Shown one piece after another: positions 47,107-56,512 of a stretch of 64,000 nucleotides of DNA (positions within the stretch are counted from its first letter, which is position 1; each line of letters starts with the position of its first letter). The translations under genes and the position numbers were made by a program. Under the pieces are notes generated by a model. The model did no database searches and was not told the DNA's origin. It was given only the letters and a program-made list of their open reading frames with translations. Source of the DNA: Methylosinus trichosporium OB3b (lineage in GTDB: Bacteria > Pseudomonadota > Alphaproteobacteria > Rhizobiales > Beijerinckiaceae); contig NZ_CP023737.1 in the NCBI RefSeq assembly GCF_002752655.1, forward strand, positions 1,178,001-1,242,000, read 5' to 3'.

Positions 47107-49269
47107 ATGCCCGCTCTTCTCGTGACCGTGCGCTTCGTCGAGGGGCGCTATCACGGCCGGCCGGAATGGCCGCCCTCCCCCGCGCGGCTGTTTCAGGCGC
47201 TCGTCGCCGGAGCCGCGCGCGGCGCGCGGCTCCATGAGGACGATATTCGCGCTCTGCGATGGCTCGAAGCTCTCGCTCCGCCGGTCATCTTCGCGCCGCC
47301 GGCGCGCGAGGGCGCGGGCTTCGTCAATTTCGTGCCCAATAATGATCTCGACGCGGTCGACGGCGATCCGACGCGCGTCGGCGAGCTGCGAGTCGGCAAG
47401 ACGATCAAGCCGCGCTACTTCGACGCCGACGCGCCGCTGCATTATCTCTGGGCCTTCGATGAGAACCCTGCGCACGCTCTCGCCGCGCAGATCGGCTCGA
47501 TCGCGGAGCGGCTCTATCAGCTCGGCCGCGGCGTCGACATGGCGCATGCGCAGGCTGTGATCTTGGACGATGAAGCGACGCATCGCCTCGATCTCGAAGG
47601 GCGCGCGCATTATCCAGCCCCGACGCGCGGCGCGCTGCCTCTCGCCTGCCCGACCAATGGCTCCCTCGACAGCCTCATGCTCCGCCATGAGGCCTTCCGC
47701 CATCGTTTTCTCGATGCTGTCGGCGCCGGCAAAAGAAGCGCGGGAGGTCGCGTCTTCGCGCAACCACCCAAGCCACTTATTCGTATCATCGGCTATGACA
47801 GCCCGGCGCGGCTTCTGCTCTATGACATCCGCCGCATCGAGGTGGAGAAGAGCGATCCGCTCTTCGCGCCGCAGCCGCTCACCAAGACCGCGACTCTCGT
47901 CGTCACGCTTCGCGACGCCGCGGCCGCTCGGCTGTGCCGCGCGCTTCCGCCGCCGCGGGCCGCGCTCGTCGAGCCCGTCTTCGTCGGCCGTGGCGCGACC
48001 GATGCCGACAAGACGAGCCGCATCAGGATCATTCCGCTTCCCTCGGTCGGTTTCGTTCATGCCGACCGCGCCATTCGCCGGGTCCTGGTCGCCGTTCCCG
48101 CGAATTGTCCCTTGCCCGTCGACGACATCGAGTGGGCTTTCTCGGGAAGAGACGAAGCGAAAGGCGCCCCGGACAAGGGGATGAGCTGGTCGCTCGTTCC
48201 TGCTTCGGACCGCACTATGCTCAGGCGCTACGCGGCCGAAGGAGAGAAGGCGGCGTCGGTTTGGCGCAGCGTGACGCCGGCCGCTCTACCCGTCGGCCGA
48301 AGATGGGGACGAGGCGGCGGCTTCGCTCGCTCGGAGGCGGAAGCGGCGGCGGCGCACGCCGTGCGGGATGCGCTTCGCCATGAAGGCGTCCATGAGACGG
48401 CTCTCGCCATTCGAGTTCAGCGCGAGCCTTTCGACGCCAATGGCGCACGCGCCGAGAATTTCGCGGGCGCGCGATTCGAGCCGGCGCAATTATGGCATGT
48501 CGAGATTACTTTCGCTGCTCCGGTTTTTGGGCCGCTCGTCATCGGCGACGGCCGCTGGCTCGGCCTCGGCCTCATGGCGCCCGAGGCAGCCCATTCGGAC
48601 GGCGTGCTCGCGTTCTCGATCGACGGCGGTCTCTCGGCGAGTGCCGACCCTATCGACGTCGCCCGCGCTCTACGTCGCGCCATAATGGCGCGAACGCCCC
48701 GTTTGCCGAGTGAAAAGGAGCTGCCCCTTTTTTTCACGGGCCACGAAGAGGATGGGAATCCCGCTCGCTCAGGCGCTCATCAGCATATTGCCTGCGTTTT
48801 CGACGAGGCTCGCCGTCGCTTGTTGATCCTCGCGCCCCATTTGCTCGAGCGGCGAAATCGGCGGTCGGGAGAGACCGAGAACTGGCGACGGCTCGAAAGC
48901 GCCATGAGCGGATTCATCGAATTACGGGCCGGCGTCGCCGGATTGCTGCGTCTGTCGCCGGCGTCCGTCGATCCTCGTGTCGACCCCGTGTTCGCGCCGT
49001 CGCGAGAGTGGCTGAGCGCCACCCGCTATAGGGTTCTGCGACACCAGAAGCGTGGCGACGCGCGCCTGGCGTTCGCCGAGGATCTCGGCAGCGAACGAGC
49101 ACGTAACGGCCTGCCGAGGCCCGAGATATCGATCGTCGAGGTCGGCGGCGGTCGCGGGGGACTGGCGGGAACCGCGCTTCTGCGATTTTCTCGAGCCGTT
49201 CCAGGACCAATTTTGATCGGCCGCGACCGACATTTCGGAGGCGGCTTATTTGTCAACGGTTCGGAGTGA
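47107..49269 (+). CDS. csb2: Type I-G Cas5-Cas6 fusion Csb2
   Basis: A 720-residue protein of the GSU0054 family. The N-terminus (LLVTVRFVEGRYHGRPEWPP) is the Cas5-like RAMP; the C-terminus carries the glycine-rich Cas6 segment (PILIGRDRHFGGGLF). It should process pre-crRNA at the repeat hairpin and cap the crRNA 5' handle. The start at 47107 is ten bases behind csb1; an upstream open frame overlaps csb1 and is discarded. No separate cas6 is present, in line with this fusion. Confidence 0.92.
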   Translation: MPALLVTVRFVEGRYHGRPEWPPSPARLFQALVAGAARGARLHEDDIRALRWLEALAPPVIFAPPAREGAGFVNFVPNNDLDAVDGDPTRVGELRVGKTIKPRYFDADAPLHYLWAFDENPAHALAAQIGSIAERLYQLGRGVDMAHAQAVILDDEATHRLDLEGRAHYPAPTRGALPLACPTNGSLDSLMLRHEAFRHRFLDAVGAGKRSAGGRVFAQPPKPLIRIIGYDSPARLLLYDIRRIEVEKSDPLFAPQPLTKTATLVVTLRDAAAARLCRALPPPRAALVEPVFVGRGATDADKTSRIRIIPLPSVGFVHADRAIRRVLVAVPANCPLPVDDIEWAFSGRDEAKGAPDKGMSWSLVPASDRTMLRRYAAEGEKAASVWRSVTPAALPVGRRWGRGGGFARSEAEAAAAHAVRDALRHEGVHETALAIRVQREPFDANGARAENFAGARFEPAQLWHVEITFAAPVFGPLVIGDGRWLGLGLMAPEAAHSDGVLAFSIDGGLSASADPIDVARALRRAIMARTPRLPSEKELPLFFTGHEEDGNPARSGAHQHIACVFDEARRRLLILAPHLLERRNRRSGETENWRRLESAMSGFIELRAGVAGLLRLSPASVDPRVDPVFAPSREWLSATRYRVLRHQKRGDARLAFAEDLGSERARNGLPRPEISIVEVGGGRGGLAGTALLRFSRAVPGPILIGRDRHFGGGLFVNGSE

Positions 49270-50297
49270 CGCGCTATGGAGGAGAGCTGGGGGAGGCCGT
49301 GATCAAACAAGCACGGGTGGCTGTTTGGTAATGCGTAGATCGACAAAATTGCATTTTCCGTGGCGTGGCCCGGCAGAGTAGAGTCCATGACACAGGTCTA
49401 CTTTCACCGAACGCGCGAGTTTCCCGGACGGCTATCGCAAAACGGGTAAAATTTAATGATCCGTCCGAGCTATTTGAATTCCATTTAAGGCCCCGAAAGG
49501 CCGCAGAGGTGCGAGCGCGTCCTGCTTCGTCAAACGCTATGTCGGAGCCGGTAGAGTTTGTGGTCAATTAAATCCCGCGGAAAATTGGAAAAAACAAAAA
49601 CCGCCGCGGCGGCTCTTTTTGTCGCCGCGGCGTTTAAGTAAGAAAACTTATAAATATAAACCCTCCGGACGAACGAAACTCCCAGGCCAAGGTTTTAAAA
49701 AAACGCCGAAGCGCTTTAAAACTTGGTCTGGGAGTTCCGTCCGGCTTACCGGAGAGAGATTACGTAACGAACAAAACTTCACCGAGGAAAAACAAGGACT
49801 CTCGTAGAAGAAAACCCTCGGCTATTAAAGTTTCGCTACGCCCCTCACACATGCGCCAGCGGAAGCCATGTGCCTGTTGACTGCTTTACGAGGTTATTCG
49901 CCACCCCGGCTCCGTCGATCTTCAACTTAAGGACTATCCGAGCGCTTTGGAGCATCCCACAGTAGCGCGATTTAGATATCAACCCTGCCGTCTTTGCCCG
50001 ACGATTGATACCGAGCCGATTGTCACCGGCGGTGCTTTGGCTGTTGGCTTTGGCGCTGCGCGTAAGGCTTGAATATTAGATCACAATCGCGAAGCTTGTT
50101 CAAGAGTATATTTGATCTAACCAGGCTCCCTCGTTGGCTTTGTGAGGAGGATGCGGGACCATTGATGCGCCTCGTCAGCAAGAGCGGGTCGCAGCCATGG
50201 CGAGGGCAAGGTTATCCTGCGGCTGCCCCAGCGCGAAAACGCGCCAGCCTGTCGGCCCGCTATAACCTCAGTTGCTCAACTGACGGGGAGTGGCTCC
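49270..50297. other. Gene-poor stretch with hairpins
   Basis: No convincing gene. It is more AT-rich than the flanks. It holds a terminator-like palindrome at 49592-49632 and a long imperfect hairpin at 49665-49744, described separately. A 62-codon frame across the hairpin is unlikely to be real. Confidence 0.5.
49592..49744. repeat. GC palindrome plus 80-nt imperfect hairpin
   Basis: CGCCGCGGCG occurs twice around a T-rich loop (49592-49632) and could end transcription from csb2. Next, 49665-49744 folds into a long stem: CCGGACG pairs with CGTCCGG at the ends, ACTCCCAG with CTGGGAGT, and TTTTAAA with TTTAAAA near the loop, with bulges between. It may be a structured RNA or a folded single-stranded DNA site. 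Confidence 0.65.
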
Positions 50298-50936
50298 ATG
50301 GACGTTTTAGCTGCGATATGGTTCACCAAGGATCGGCTTCACCATTCTAACTTGCGCCACAAAGAAAGCGTGCGAATGCCCGCGAGGAGAAGGACGTCGA
50401 CAACTCCGGAAATCGAAGCCGAGCTGACCGCCATCGCCATTGAACGCGGATTGGTTGATTCCAATCTCGATGGCAGATTGAGAGGGGAAGCGCGTTCGCG
50501 AGCTTGGTCGCTCCTCCATAGCCGTCGTTTACACGAAAGCCGACGACGGTTCGATACAGTGCGCATCACGCGTGAAGAGATTATTAACCGATATCAGTCG
50601 CTCTGCGAATTCACCGCGAGCCAGCATCCACGAGGACGGGCGCTCCGTGGTCGTAAAAAAGAGATCATTAGCGTGTGGGTGCAATATATTCATGCGCAGC
50701 GCGCCAAACCTTCGAGTCGCGTCGGCGCCGTATTCCTGGCCAATCGGGTCGGCCAGACACGCGTATGGGCTCTCAATCGGCTGACATTGATCGGAAAGCT
50801 GGAAGGACCGGATGGACCTTGGCAGCCGTCTGTGATCGACCGAGGGGTGGCGGAGGTTCCACACCGAGCGATCGCTCGTGCTCGCAGTGTGGACCAAGAC
50901 CGGATCGATGCTCTGCTCGCCGACTTCGAAGTTTGA
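50298..50936 (+). CDS. Hypothetical protein
   Basis: A 212-residue basic protein preceded by a GGGGAG ribosome site. Residues 27-80 look helical (PEIEAELTAIAIERGLVDS, then RSRAWSLLHSRR) and the middle is rich in Arg and Lys. No family recognised. A second in-frame ATG (MPARRR) could be the real start. It stands alone in the accessory region. Confidence 0.5.
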   Translation: MDVLAAIWFTKDRLHHSNLRHKESVRMPARRRTSTTPEIEAELTAIAIERGLVDSNLDGRLRGEARSRAWSLLHSRRLHESRRRFDTVRITREEIINRYQSLCEFTASQHPRGRALRGRKKEIISVWVQYIHAQRAKPSSRVGAVFLANRVGQTRVWALNRLTLIGKLEGPDGPWQPSVIDRGVAEVPHRAIARARSVDQDRIDALLADFEV

Positions 50937-51888
50937 AGGCCGAGGGGATGCGTCCGAGATTGCCAGCTCTATCAAATTCGGGCCGTCCCCCTTACTTCTG
51001 GAGCGTGATCGTCGTATTCGGTGGAGGCTCGCGCTCGGAATCTACCCGGTTTCCTTGTCGCTCTACTGAACTCCCAAAACCTACAGGCTTCCTTGACCCC
51101 GGATAGCTGTTTGCTGCACGAATAAGCGTCACATGTGCGTTATTTTTTCTCCCGGGCTGGGGAGGTAGCGCCGCGACTATTCATCGCTCTACCGGCTCGC
51201 GGCTGCGTTTGTGTTTTTCATCGCGTGGCAAACCAGATTCTTCTCCGAGGCCTCATCCGGGCATGAACCGGGATTTTTGGGAGCCGCGAGGGGGATGCGT
51301 TCCGTTATTGCAACTCGATAGTATATAGTTCTATTAAATAGAATAGATATATATCTTATTATCGACTTGCAATTACGGAACGCACCCCCCTCTGCTCCCG
51401 GCTATGTGAGTTTCGGCGTCACTTGCGAAGACGAGCCTCTACGGCGTTCGCGGCTAGTAGGAGTCAGGGACTCCGCCGCGAAAGAGGCTGAGGTCTTCAC
51501 CCTACCGCGTTTCTTGGCGGGGCCCCAATGTGGGCATGTCGTTTACTGGGCCTATAAGCGTTGCTCATTCGTTTATTTTACCGAAGCACTAGCATGGTAG
51601 CGCAAGCACTACGATCGTCTCTACGAACGCCCTACAGCGTTCTTGACTTCATTCTGATCGCCGGGCAAATGCTTGAGCCGGAGTAGCCTAGCCGTGCTCG
51701 TTAAAAAGCGACGGTCAAACTATCAAAGCCTTCCATCGTGCGGAGGGAGATGCGATCTCGTGACGAACGGGATGGTGATAGGGATTGCCGAGCGCGCCGC
51801 GCTGGTCCCAGGCTGCATCCCCCAGGATATTTTATGATTTTTCTAGGACTTCGCTTGCGCAGTTGCTCCAGCCGGCTACAAAAACCCT
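50937..51888. other. Gene-free, AT-variable stretch
   Basis: No supported gene. Its main content is the large inverted repeat at 51280-51400. A further small hairpin (GGAGTCAGGGACTCC) lies near 51455-51470. Confidence 0.45.
51280..51400. repeat. Large inverted repeat with AT-rich centre
   Basis: Left arm 51291-51320 (ATGCGTTCCGTTATTGCAA) and right arm 51360-51389 (TTGCAATTACGGAACGCA) are near-perfect inverted copies. The arms extend outward more loosely, and the 39-base centre is almost pure A/T. Origin, transfer or recombination site are all possible. Confidence 0.75.
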
Positions 51889-52066
51889 TATGTCGCCATG
51901 CCTCCGGCGCGCCTTTTTGGGCTTTCGATAACCTCACCAGCAGGTCGAGGAGCGGACGCTTCGGCTCGGCCAGACTTGCCTCTTCGACCATATTGCTTTC
52001 CGGCTGGACACGGGCAAGATGGCCGCGAGCGAGTTGCGGGGGCCATATGGCTTCGGACGATGCGGA
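51889..52066. repeat. 178-bp repeat of the hsdM upstream region, right copy
   Basis: Matches 34789-34966. Here it runs into a longer hsdM remnant, so this is the more original arrangement. Confidence 0.9.
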
Positions 52067-52646
52067 GACGGAGAGGCGGCTGCGGTCGGTGGCCGACCAG
52101 CTGCGGGCGAATTCTGGCTTGAAGCCTTCCGAATATTCCCGCCCGGTGCTCGACCTCTTGTTCCTGCGCTATGCCGACGGGTGCTTCGCCGAGGCAGAGA
52201 AGCAGCTGAAGTCGCGGCCCAGCAGCCCGCCTCGCCGCGCCAACACAGGACGCTTTCAAGGCGCGGGGCGTCGCTTATCTGATGCCTCTGTTCGAGGAGC
52301 TCATGGCGTTCGCCCGGGCGTTGAACGAGGAAGAGCGGCGTCACCTCCAAGAGGGGCCGACCGAAGAGGAACTGGCAGTCTTCGACATCCTCACCCGTCC
52401 GAGCCGAGACCGACGAAGGCCGAGGAGATGAACGTGAAGATCGCCCGCTCACTGCTCGCCAAGCTCGAGCGAGAAGAGCTCATAATCGACTGGCGACTGT
52501 GCGAGGCGGAAAAAGCAGATGTCTGAGAGACGATCCGGCAAGAGCTGGCTTATGACAGGAAAATATGGGACGAAAAAGTGAGGCGAACATATCAGTTTGT
52601 TTTCGAACACCTTCCAAGCACCGATGGAAGACGCGCCTCTATTTAG
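52047..52646 (+). pseudogene. Remnant of type I restriction hsdM/hsdR
   Basis: Starts as HsdM (MASDDAE, SVADQLRANSGLKPSEYS, VLDLLFLRYADGCF), then jumps to the C-terminal part of an HsdR-type subunit: YLMPLFEELMAFARALNEEE, EEELAVFDILTRPS, KIARSLLAKLEREELIIDWR and KVRRTYQFVFEHL, spread over three frames. The middle of both genes and any hsdS are gone. This is a deletion derivative with frameshifts, not a working system. Confidence 0.8.
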
Positions 52647-52857
52647 AACAGAAGCTGAAATATACCGCACACAAATTCATATACAGAAAATATACTTATT
52701 ATCAAATATAAGTCATTACTGACTTAACATACGATAGCGGAGATAATAGCAAAACATAACACTCTTTAAACATATAAAAATATATGTTGATTTTAGATGT
52801 TATGTGCTATTTATGAATTATTCGCCCTGCGAAAAATGCCCATTTTTGCGGTGAAAA
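52647..52857. other. AT-rich spacer
   Basis: No gene. Much more AT-rich than the genome average. The element GAAAAATGCCCATTTTTGCG just before the DUF2293 gene is a small dyad that may serve as its regulatory site. Confidence 0.4.
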
Positions 52858-53178
52858 ATGGCCGACTCTACTAACTTGCGCTCGACTGATAGGTCCCGGT
52901 TCAAAATACCGCAGGTGCTGAAGCACATGCGGTTACACCATCCAAATTGTCCGTCGAAGCATCGAGGCGCCATTGTGGCTCGGGTTGCCGGTCGAGCCTG
53001 GATCGAAGCGAACATCGGAAAAGCCGTCGGCATCACGATGGATTGCTACGTCCGGCATACGCTCACGGAATATGAAGGTCTGCTCGCGAGCGGAATGAAC
53101 CGAGACGTGGCGAGGAAGATGGTCAAATCCAAGGTGGATGAGACGATCGCATCATGGGCGCCAGCGCCGGCGAGCTGA
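52858..53178 (+). CDS. DUF2293 protein
   Basis: A 106-residue protein with the conserved C-terminal pattern of DUF2293: VRHTLTEYEGLLASGMNRDV followed by ARKMVKSKVDETIASW. The N-terminal part (LKHMRLHHPNCPSKHRGAIV) is also family-like. Function unknown. GC is higher than in the AT-rich DNA on both sides, which supports it being a real gene. Confidence 0.75.
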   Translation: MADSTNLRSTDRSRFKIPQVLKHMRLHHPNCPSKHRGAIVARVAGRAWIEANIGKAVGITMDCYVRHTLTEYEGLLASGMNRDVARKMVKSKVDETIASWAPAPAS

Positions 53179-53300
53179 CCGTCATGCCCGTTGATATTGG
53201 GCGGTGGCCGGTGCGTGGTGTTCGTCTCGGGGCGACCCTGGAACCGTGGCGTTTGATGGCACAGGCGCTGCGTAGCCGGGGTGTGAGAGATTGGACGTGA
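53154..53300 (+). CDS. Possible small protein overlapping DUF2293
   Basis: A 48-codon frame starting at ATG 53154 inside the end of the DUF2293 gene. The peptide (PVDIGRWPVRGVRLG and on to RDWT) has a coding-like composition and could be translationally coupled. No family recognised. Confidence 0.3.
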   Translation: MGASAGELTVMPVDIGRWPVRGVRLGATLEPWRLMAQALRSRGVRDWT

Positions 53301-53949
53301 AAGGCAGCCGACACATATGCTATTTGGGTAGTATTTTCCTATCGAGACGATATCCGAGGCTACTCCGAAATGAAATAATCAGACAGCGCTGCTATTCCAA
53401 TATGCCAGATCATTTATGCGGCACTGTATATTTGGATATTTGTTCGGCAAGCCCGTCCTGACCCGGAGCTTTCTCTTAAGTTATCATGAGTCGCTAGATG
53501 ACATTGGCCGAATGACGGGTGTAGGCGTCTACACATTTTCGGTGCCGTCTTAACTTAAAATCGATAACTTGCTTAACATATGCACGAAATAAATGGATTT
53601 TTAACCATATGCTAGTTGTTAAGCTTCGTCATTTCAAATTAATACTATATTAGTATATTTACAAAAACCGGCGTGTTAAGCGTATTGTGATTTCCGTTTA
53701 CCTATGTTCGTTGCAATCTCTATATGTAGGTAGTGGCACGCTCTATCACGTCCGCTCATGCAGTGCATTCTAAAGTCAGTGTCAGGTATCGCGTTTTTGT
53801 CTAACTCAGTGTTGCATTCTCAACACCTATTGACCGCAATAGGACACCATTGCAGCCTACTAACGCCGCAGTGGTTTTGCAAATTTCCGAGAAGAGGGTC
53901 GCCCGAGCGTCGCAAGCGGCAAACCAAGTCAATCCCCGGCCCCTATTTT
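53301..53949. other. AT-rich gene-free stretch
   Basis: About 650 bases of strongly AT-rich DNA without a convincing gene; a 75-codon frame at its right edge does not look coding. Typical of imported DNA next to replication or integration genes. Confidence 0.45.
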
Positions 53950-54483
53950 TTAGAATTCGTCAGGGATAACGAAATTACTATATGATATATTATTATCTAA
54001 GCTTTTTACAGCATATTCTATCACTCTACGCTGGCAAACGATCTTTTGTATATCTACGGTTCCAGTCGGAACGAGCTGCTTCCAGATCTCCGGAGAACAG
54101 AGATCAAATTGGAGCTCGTATTCTTCTCGGCATTCCGGCCAAGGCGGGAAGAATTGGACGAGCCCGTGCCAATGGGGATTGCTGACGGGTTTCTCCAAAA
54201 AGTAGAAGCCTCGAATGCGGTCTTCGCGGCGCTGTCTCCATTTCGGTCCAATTAGCTTCCTATTGATGCGGGCGTCCCATGCGCGAAGTCGATCTCGTAT
54301 GAGAGCGGGTCCGCGATGCGGGCCATCGAACGTCACAGGGTCGTTCGTGGCGAGGGTGATGAATCGATCGAAGCGCCATTGGTTCAGCCATTCGGCGACG
54401 TCAGTGCGCATCTTCGATGGAGGACTGCGAAGAATGTGGCGAAGGGTTGGACCGACGGGTTCATCCAAGCTCGAAATCTCCAT
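53950..54483 (-). CDS. HUH-type Rep-like protein
   Basis: A 177-residue protein with the hallmarks of rolling-circle HUH endonucleases: FDRFITLATNDP (motif I-like strand), NPHWHGLVQFF with the His-x-His pair at residues 104 and 106, and VIEYAVKSL with Tyr157 and Lys160 as the catalytic Tyr-x-x-Lys. There is no helicase domain. Such small proteins start replication of phages or plasmids or mobilise elements by nicking. It is read toward the AT-rich stretch and away from the integrase genes. Confidence 0.7.
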   Translation of the reverse strand: MEISSLDEPVGPTLRHILRSPPSKMRTDVAEWLNQWRFDRFITLATNDPVTFDGPHRGPALIRDRLRAWDARINRKLIGPKWRQRREDRIRGFYFLEKPVSNPHWHGLVQFFPPWPECREEYELQFDLCSPEIWKQLVPTGTVDIQKIVCQRRVIEYAVKSLDNNISYSNFVIPDEF

Positions 54484-54671
54484 GGCGCGAGGAAAATAGC
54501 GCGGGGGCTGGACGCCGAACCGCTCACAAGCGCGTTATAGCGAAGGCGGTGCGGACAGCCGCGAAATTCCAAAAAAATTTTGCCGTTTGTCGCATCGGGT
54601 TGGTCGACGAAGCCGAAACATCGTTCGACGAATTTTGTGCATCGCGTGCTCTCGTCGCTATAAACGCTTAG

Positions 54672-55091
54672 ATGACACAGCTCCCCCACACTATCGATAT
54701 CAACGCGCGGCTTCGATTACGTGAAGCAGCTGCCCGCTACAACATCAGCCCCGCGACTCTCCGCAAACAGGCGAAGCAAGGTTTGCTCGTCATATGGCGA
54801 GTCGCCGGGAAGGACTGGACTTCGATTGCCGAAATAGAAAGGATGTTCGATCTGTGCCGCGTCCCAGCAAAGGAGCCCATCTATGGTTGCGACCGGCCCG
54901 TAGAGATGGCTCTGGAGCCATCGTCAAGGCCGCAAGATGGTTCATCAAGGACGCAGGCAGACAAATTGGCACTGGATGCGGCGCGGGAGAGCGCGAGGAA
55001 GCTGAAAGGCGACTCGCGTGCTACATCGCCTCGAAATACGCGCCGGCAAGGCGAGAGCGCGGTCTGTCTGAGATTCGCATTGCAGATGTGA
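54672..55091 (+). CDS. Excisionase-like helix-turn-helix protein
   Basis: Residues 10-60 form a MerR/excisionase-like DNA-binding domain (LRLREAAARYNISPATLRK, then VAGKDWTSIAEIERMFDL). After residue 62 the frame runs through the start of the integrase gene in another frame, so the C-terminal 78 residues probably have no separate function. Position directly upstream of int suggests a directionality factor for excision. Confidence 0.65.
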   Translation: MTQLPHTIDINARLRLREAAARYNISPATLRKQAKQGLLVIWRVAGKDWTSIAEIERMFDLCRVPAKEPIYGCDRPVEMALEPSSRPQDGSSRTQADKLALDAARESARKLKGDSRATSPRNTRRQGESAVCLRFALQM

Positions 55092-55728
55092 TCAAAATCT
55101 ATCTGGATGACGTCGCGCCAGGCCATGCCCGTCCGCAGAAGACTGCCGAGCGGTGCGATCGGCTCTTGGATTTTTTCGGACATAGGCGGCTCGACGAGAT
55201 CACCGGCGCGCTCTGTCGTGAATATGCTGCGGACCGATACGGCAAGGGATGCGACGAACGCCCCGGCGGCAATCGTGGCAAGGGTGGAGGAGCGAAGCGC
55301 GACCTCGAAGATCTGCGCTCTGCAATCAATCATCATGCGAAAGAAGGATATCACCGCGGCGTTGTGCGTGTGGTTCTCCCTGAACGAGGCAAGGCGCGAC
55401 AGCGCTGGTTGACGCGAGACGAAGCTGCGCGGCTCTTGTGGATTTGCTGGCGCACTCGCGAGGTTCAGGAAGGCGCGCAGACCGACAAGCGCCCTCTGCG
55501 GCACCTTTGTCGGTTCCTCATCCTCGGCCTCTACACGGGCTCGCGCCCGGGGGCGATTCTGACTGCGTCTTGGGAGCGCGGACCGGCCAGATCCTGGATC
55601 GACATCGAGAACGGGATTTTCCATCGGCACGCCGTATCCCTACGCCGTGGGCCGCCTTTTCAAAATCGATGGAATAGAGCGAAGCTGCGCAGCTAAGTCG
55701 GCTTTATGAGCGAGGCAAGCTGCACAGC

Positions 55729-56100
55729 ATGGGTCGGATGACATTGATCACGGGCGGCGAACGACGGCGCCGATGGAGAAACGAAGACCGGACGCGGATA
55801 TTGGCGGCGATCGCCGAGCCGGGCGCGGTGGTCGCCGATGTGGCGCGGCGCGAGGATGTTTGCACGAGCCTCGTCTACAAATGGCGGCGCGCGGCGCAGC
55901 GGGAGGCGAGCGCCGCTGTGTGCGGATTTTCGCCGGTGATCATCGAGCCCGCTCCGCGAGTGGCGACGTCACAGGAACAGCCGCTGCAAGAATCCGCGGC
56001 CGGCGTCGTCGAAGTCGAGCTGAACGACGTGCGTGTGAAGATCAGCGCCACGGCGCCGTCTTCCGTGATCGCTGCGACCTTGAAGGCGCTGCGCTCATGA
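55729..56100 (+). CDS. tnpA: IS66 accessory protein TnpA
   Basis: A 123-residue DNA-binding protein with a helix-turn-helix (RTRILAAIAEPGAVVADVAR, then TSLVYKWRRAA). It is required for transposition of IS66 elements together with TnpB. The stop overlaps the tnpB start (ATGA). Confidence 0.92.
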   Translation: MGRMTLITGGERRRRWRNEDRTRILAAIAEPGAVVADVARREDVCTSLVYKWRRAAQREASAAVCGFSPVIIEPAPRVATSQEQPLQESAAGVVEVELNDVRVKISATAPSSVIAATLKALRS

Positions 56101-56444
56101 TTCCCTTGCCTGCGGGTTGCCGGGTCTGGATCGCCACCGGCCATACGGATATGCGACGCGGCATGCAGGGCCTGGCGCTTCAGGTTCAAGAGCAGTTGCA
56201 ACGCGATCCTCACGCCGGTGACCTCTACATTTTCCGCGGGCGCCGCGGCGATCTCGCAAAAATCCTCTGGCACGACGGGCTCGGCCTGTCGTTATACGCC
56301 AAGCGGCTCGACCGTGGAAAGTTCATCTGGCCCTCGGCGAGCGCGGGCGCGGTGTCGATTTCGGCCGCCCAGATGGCCTATATGCTCGAGGGAATTGATT
56401 GGCGAAATCCGCAATCGACATGGCGTCCAGCAAGCGCGGGATGA
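56097..56444 (+). CDS. tnpB: IS66 accessory protein TnpB
   Basis: A 115-residue protein of the IS66 Orf2 type, with the signature TGHTDMRRGMQGLALQVQ and YIFRGRRGDLAKILWHDG. It has no relation to the RNA-guided TnpB of IS200/IS605. Coupled to tnpA. Confidence 0.95.
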   Translation: MIPLPAGCRVWIATGHTDMRRGMQGLALQVQEQLQRDPHAGDLYIFRGRRGDLAKILWHDGLGLSLYAKRLDRGKFIWPSASAGAVSISAAQMAYMLEGIDWRNPQSTWRPASAG

Positions 56445-56512
56445 GCGAAAAAGCTGGGGTCGGACGCATTTTGGGGCGCCACAAATCGAAAGATTTGTGA
56501 TTCACTCGCTAT

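Noticed and set aside
49560..49760. Retron-type ncRNA
   Set aside because: Hairpins are present, but there is no reverse transcriptase gene in the element.
49619..49807. 62-codon frame over the 80-nt hairpin
   Set aside because: Lys/Thr-rich peptide arising from the hairpin arms, with no ribosome site.
51367..51600. 77-codon frame right of the large inverted repeat
   Set aside because: Starts inside the repeat arm and shows no ribosome site or recognisable domain.
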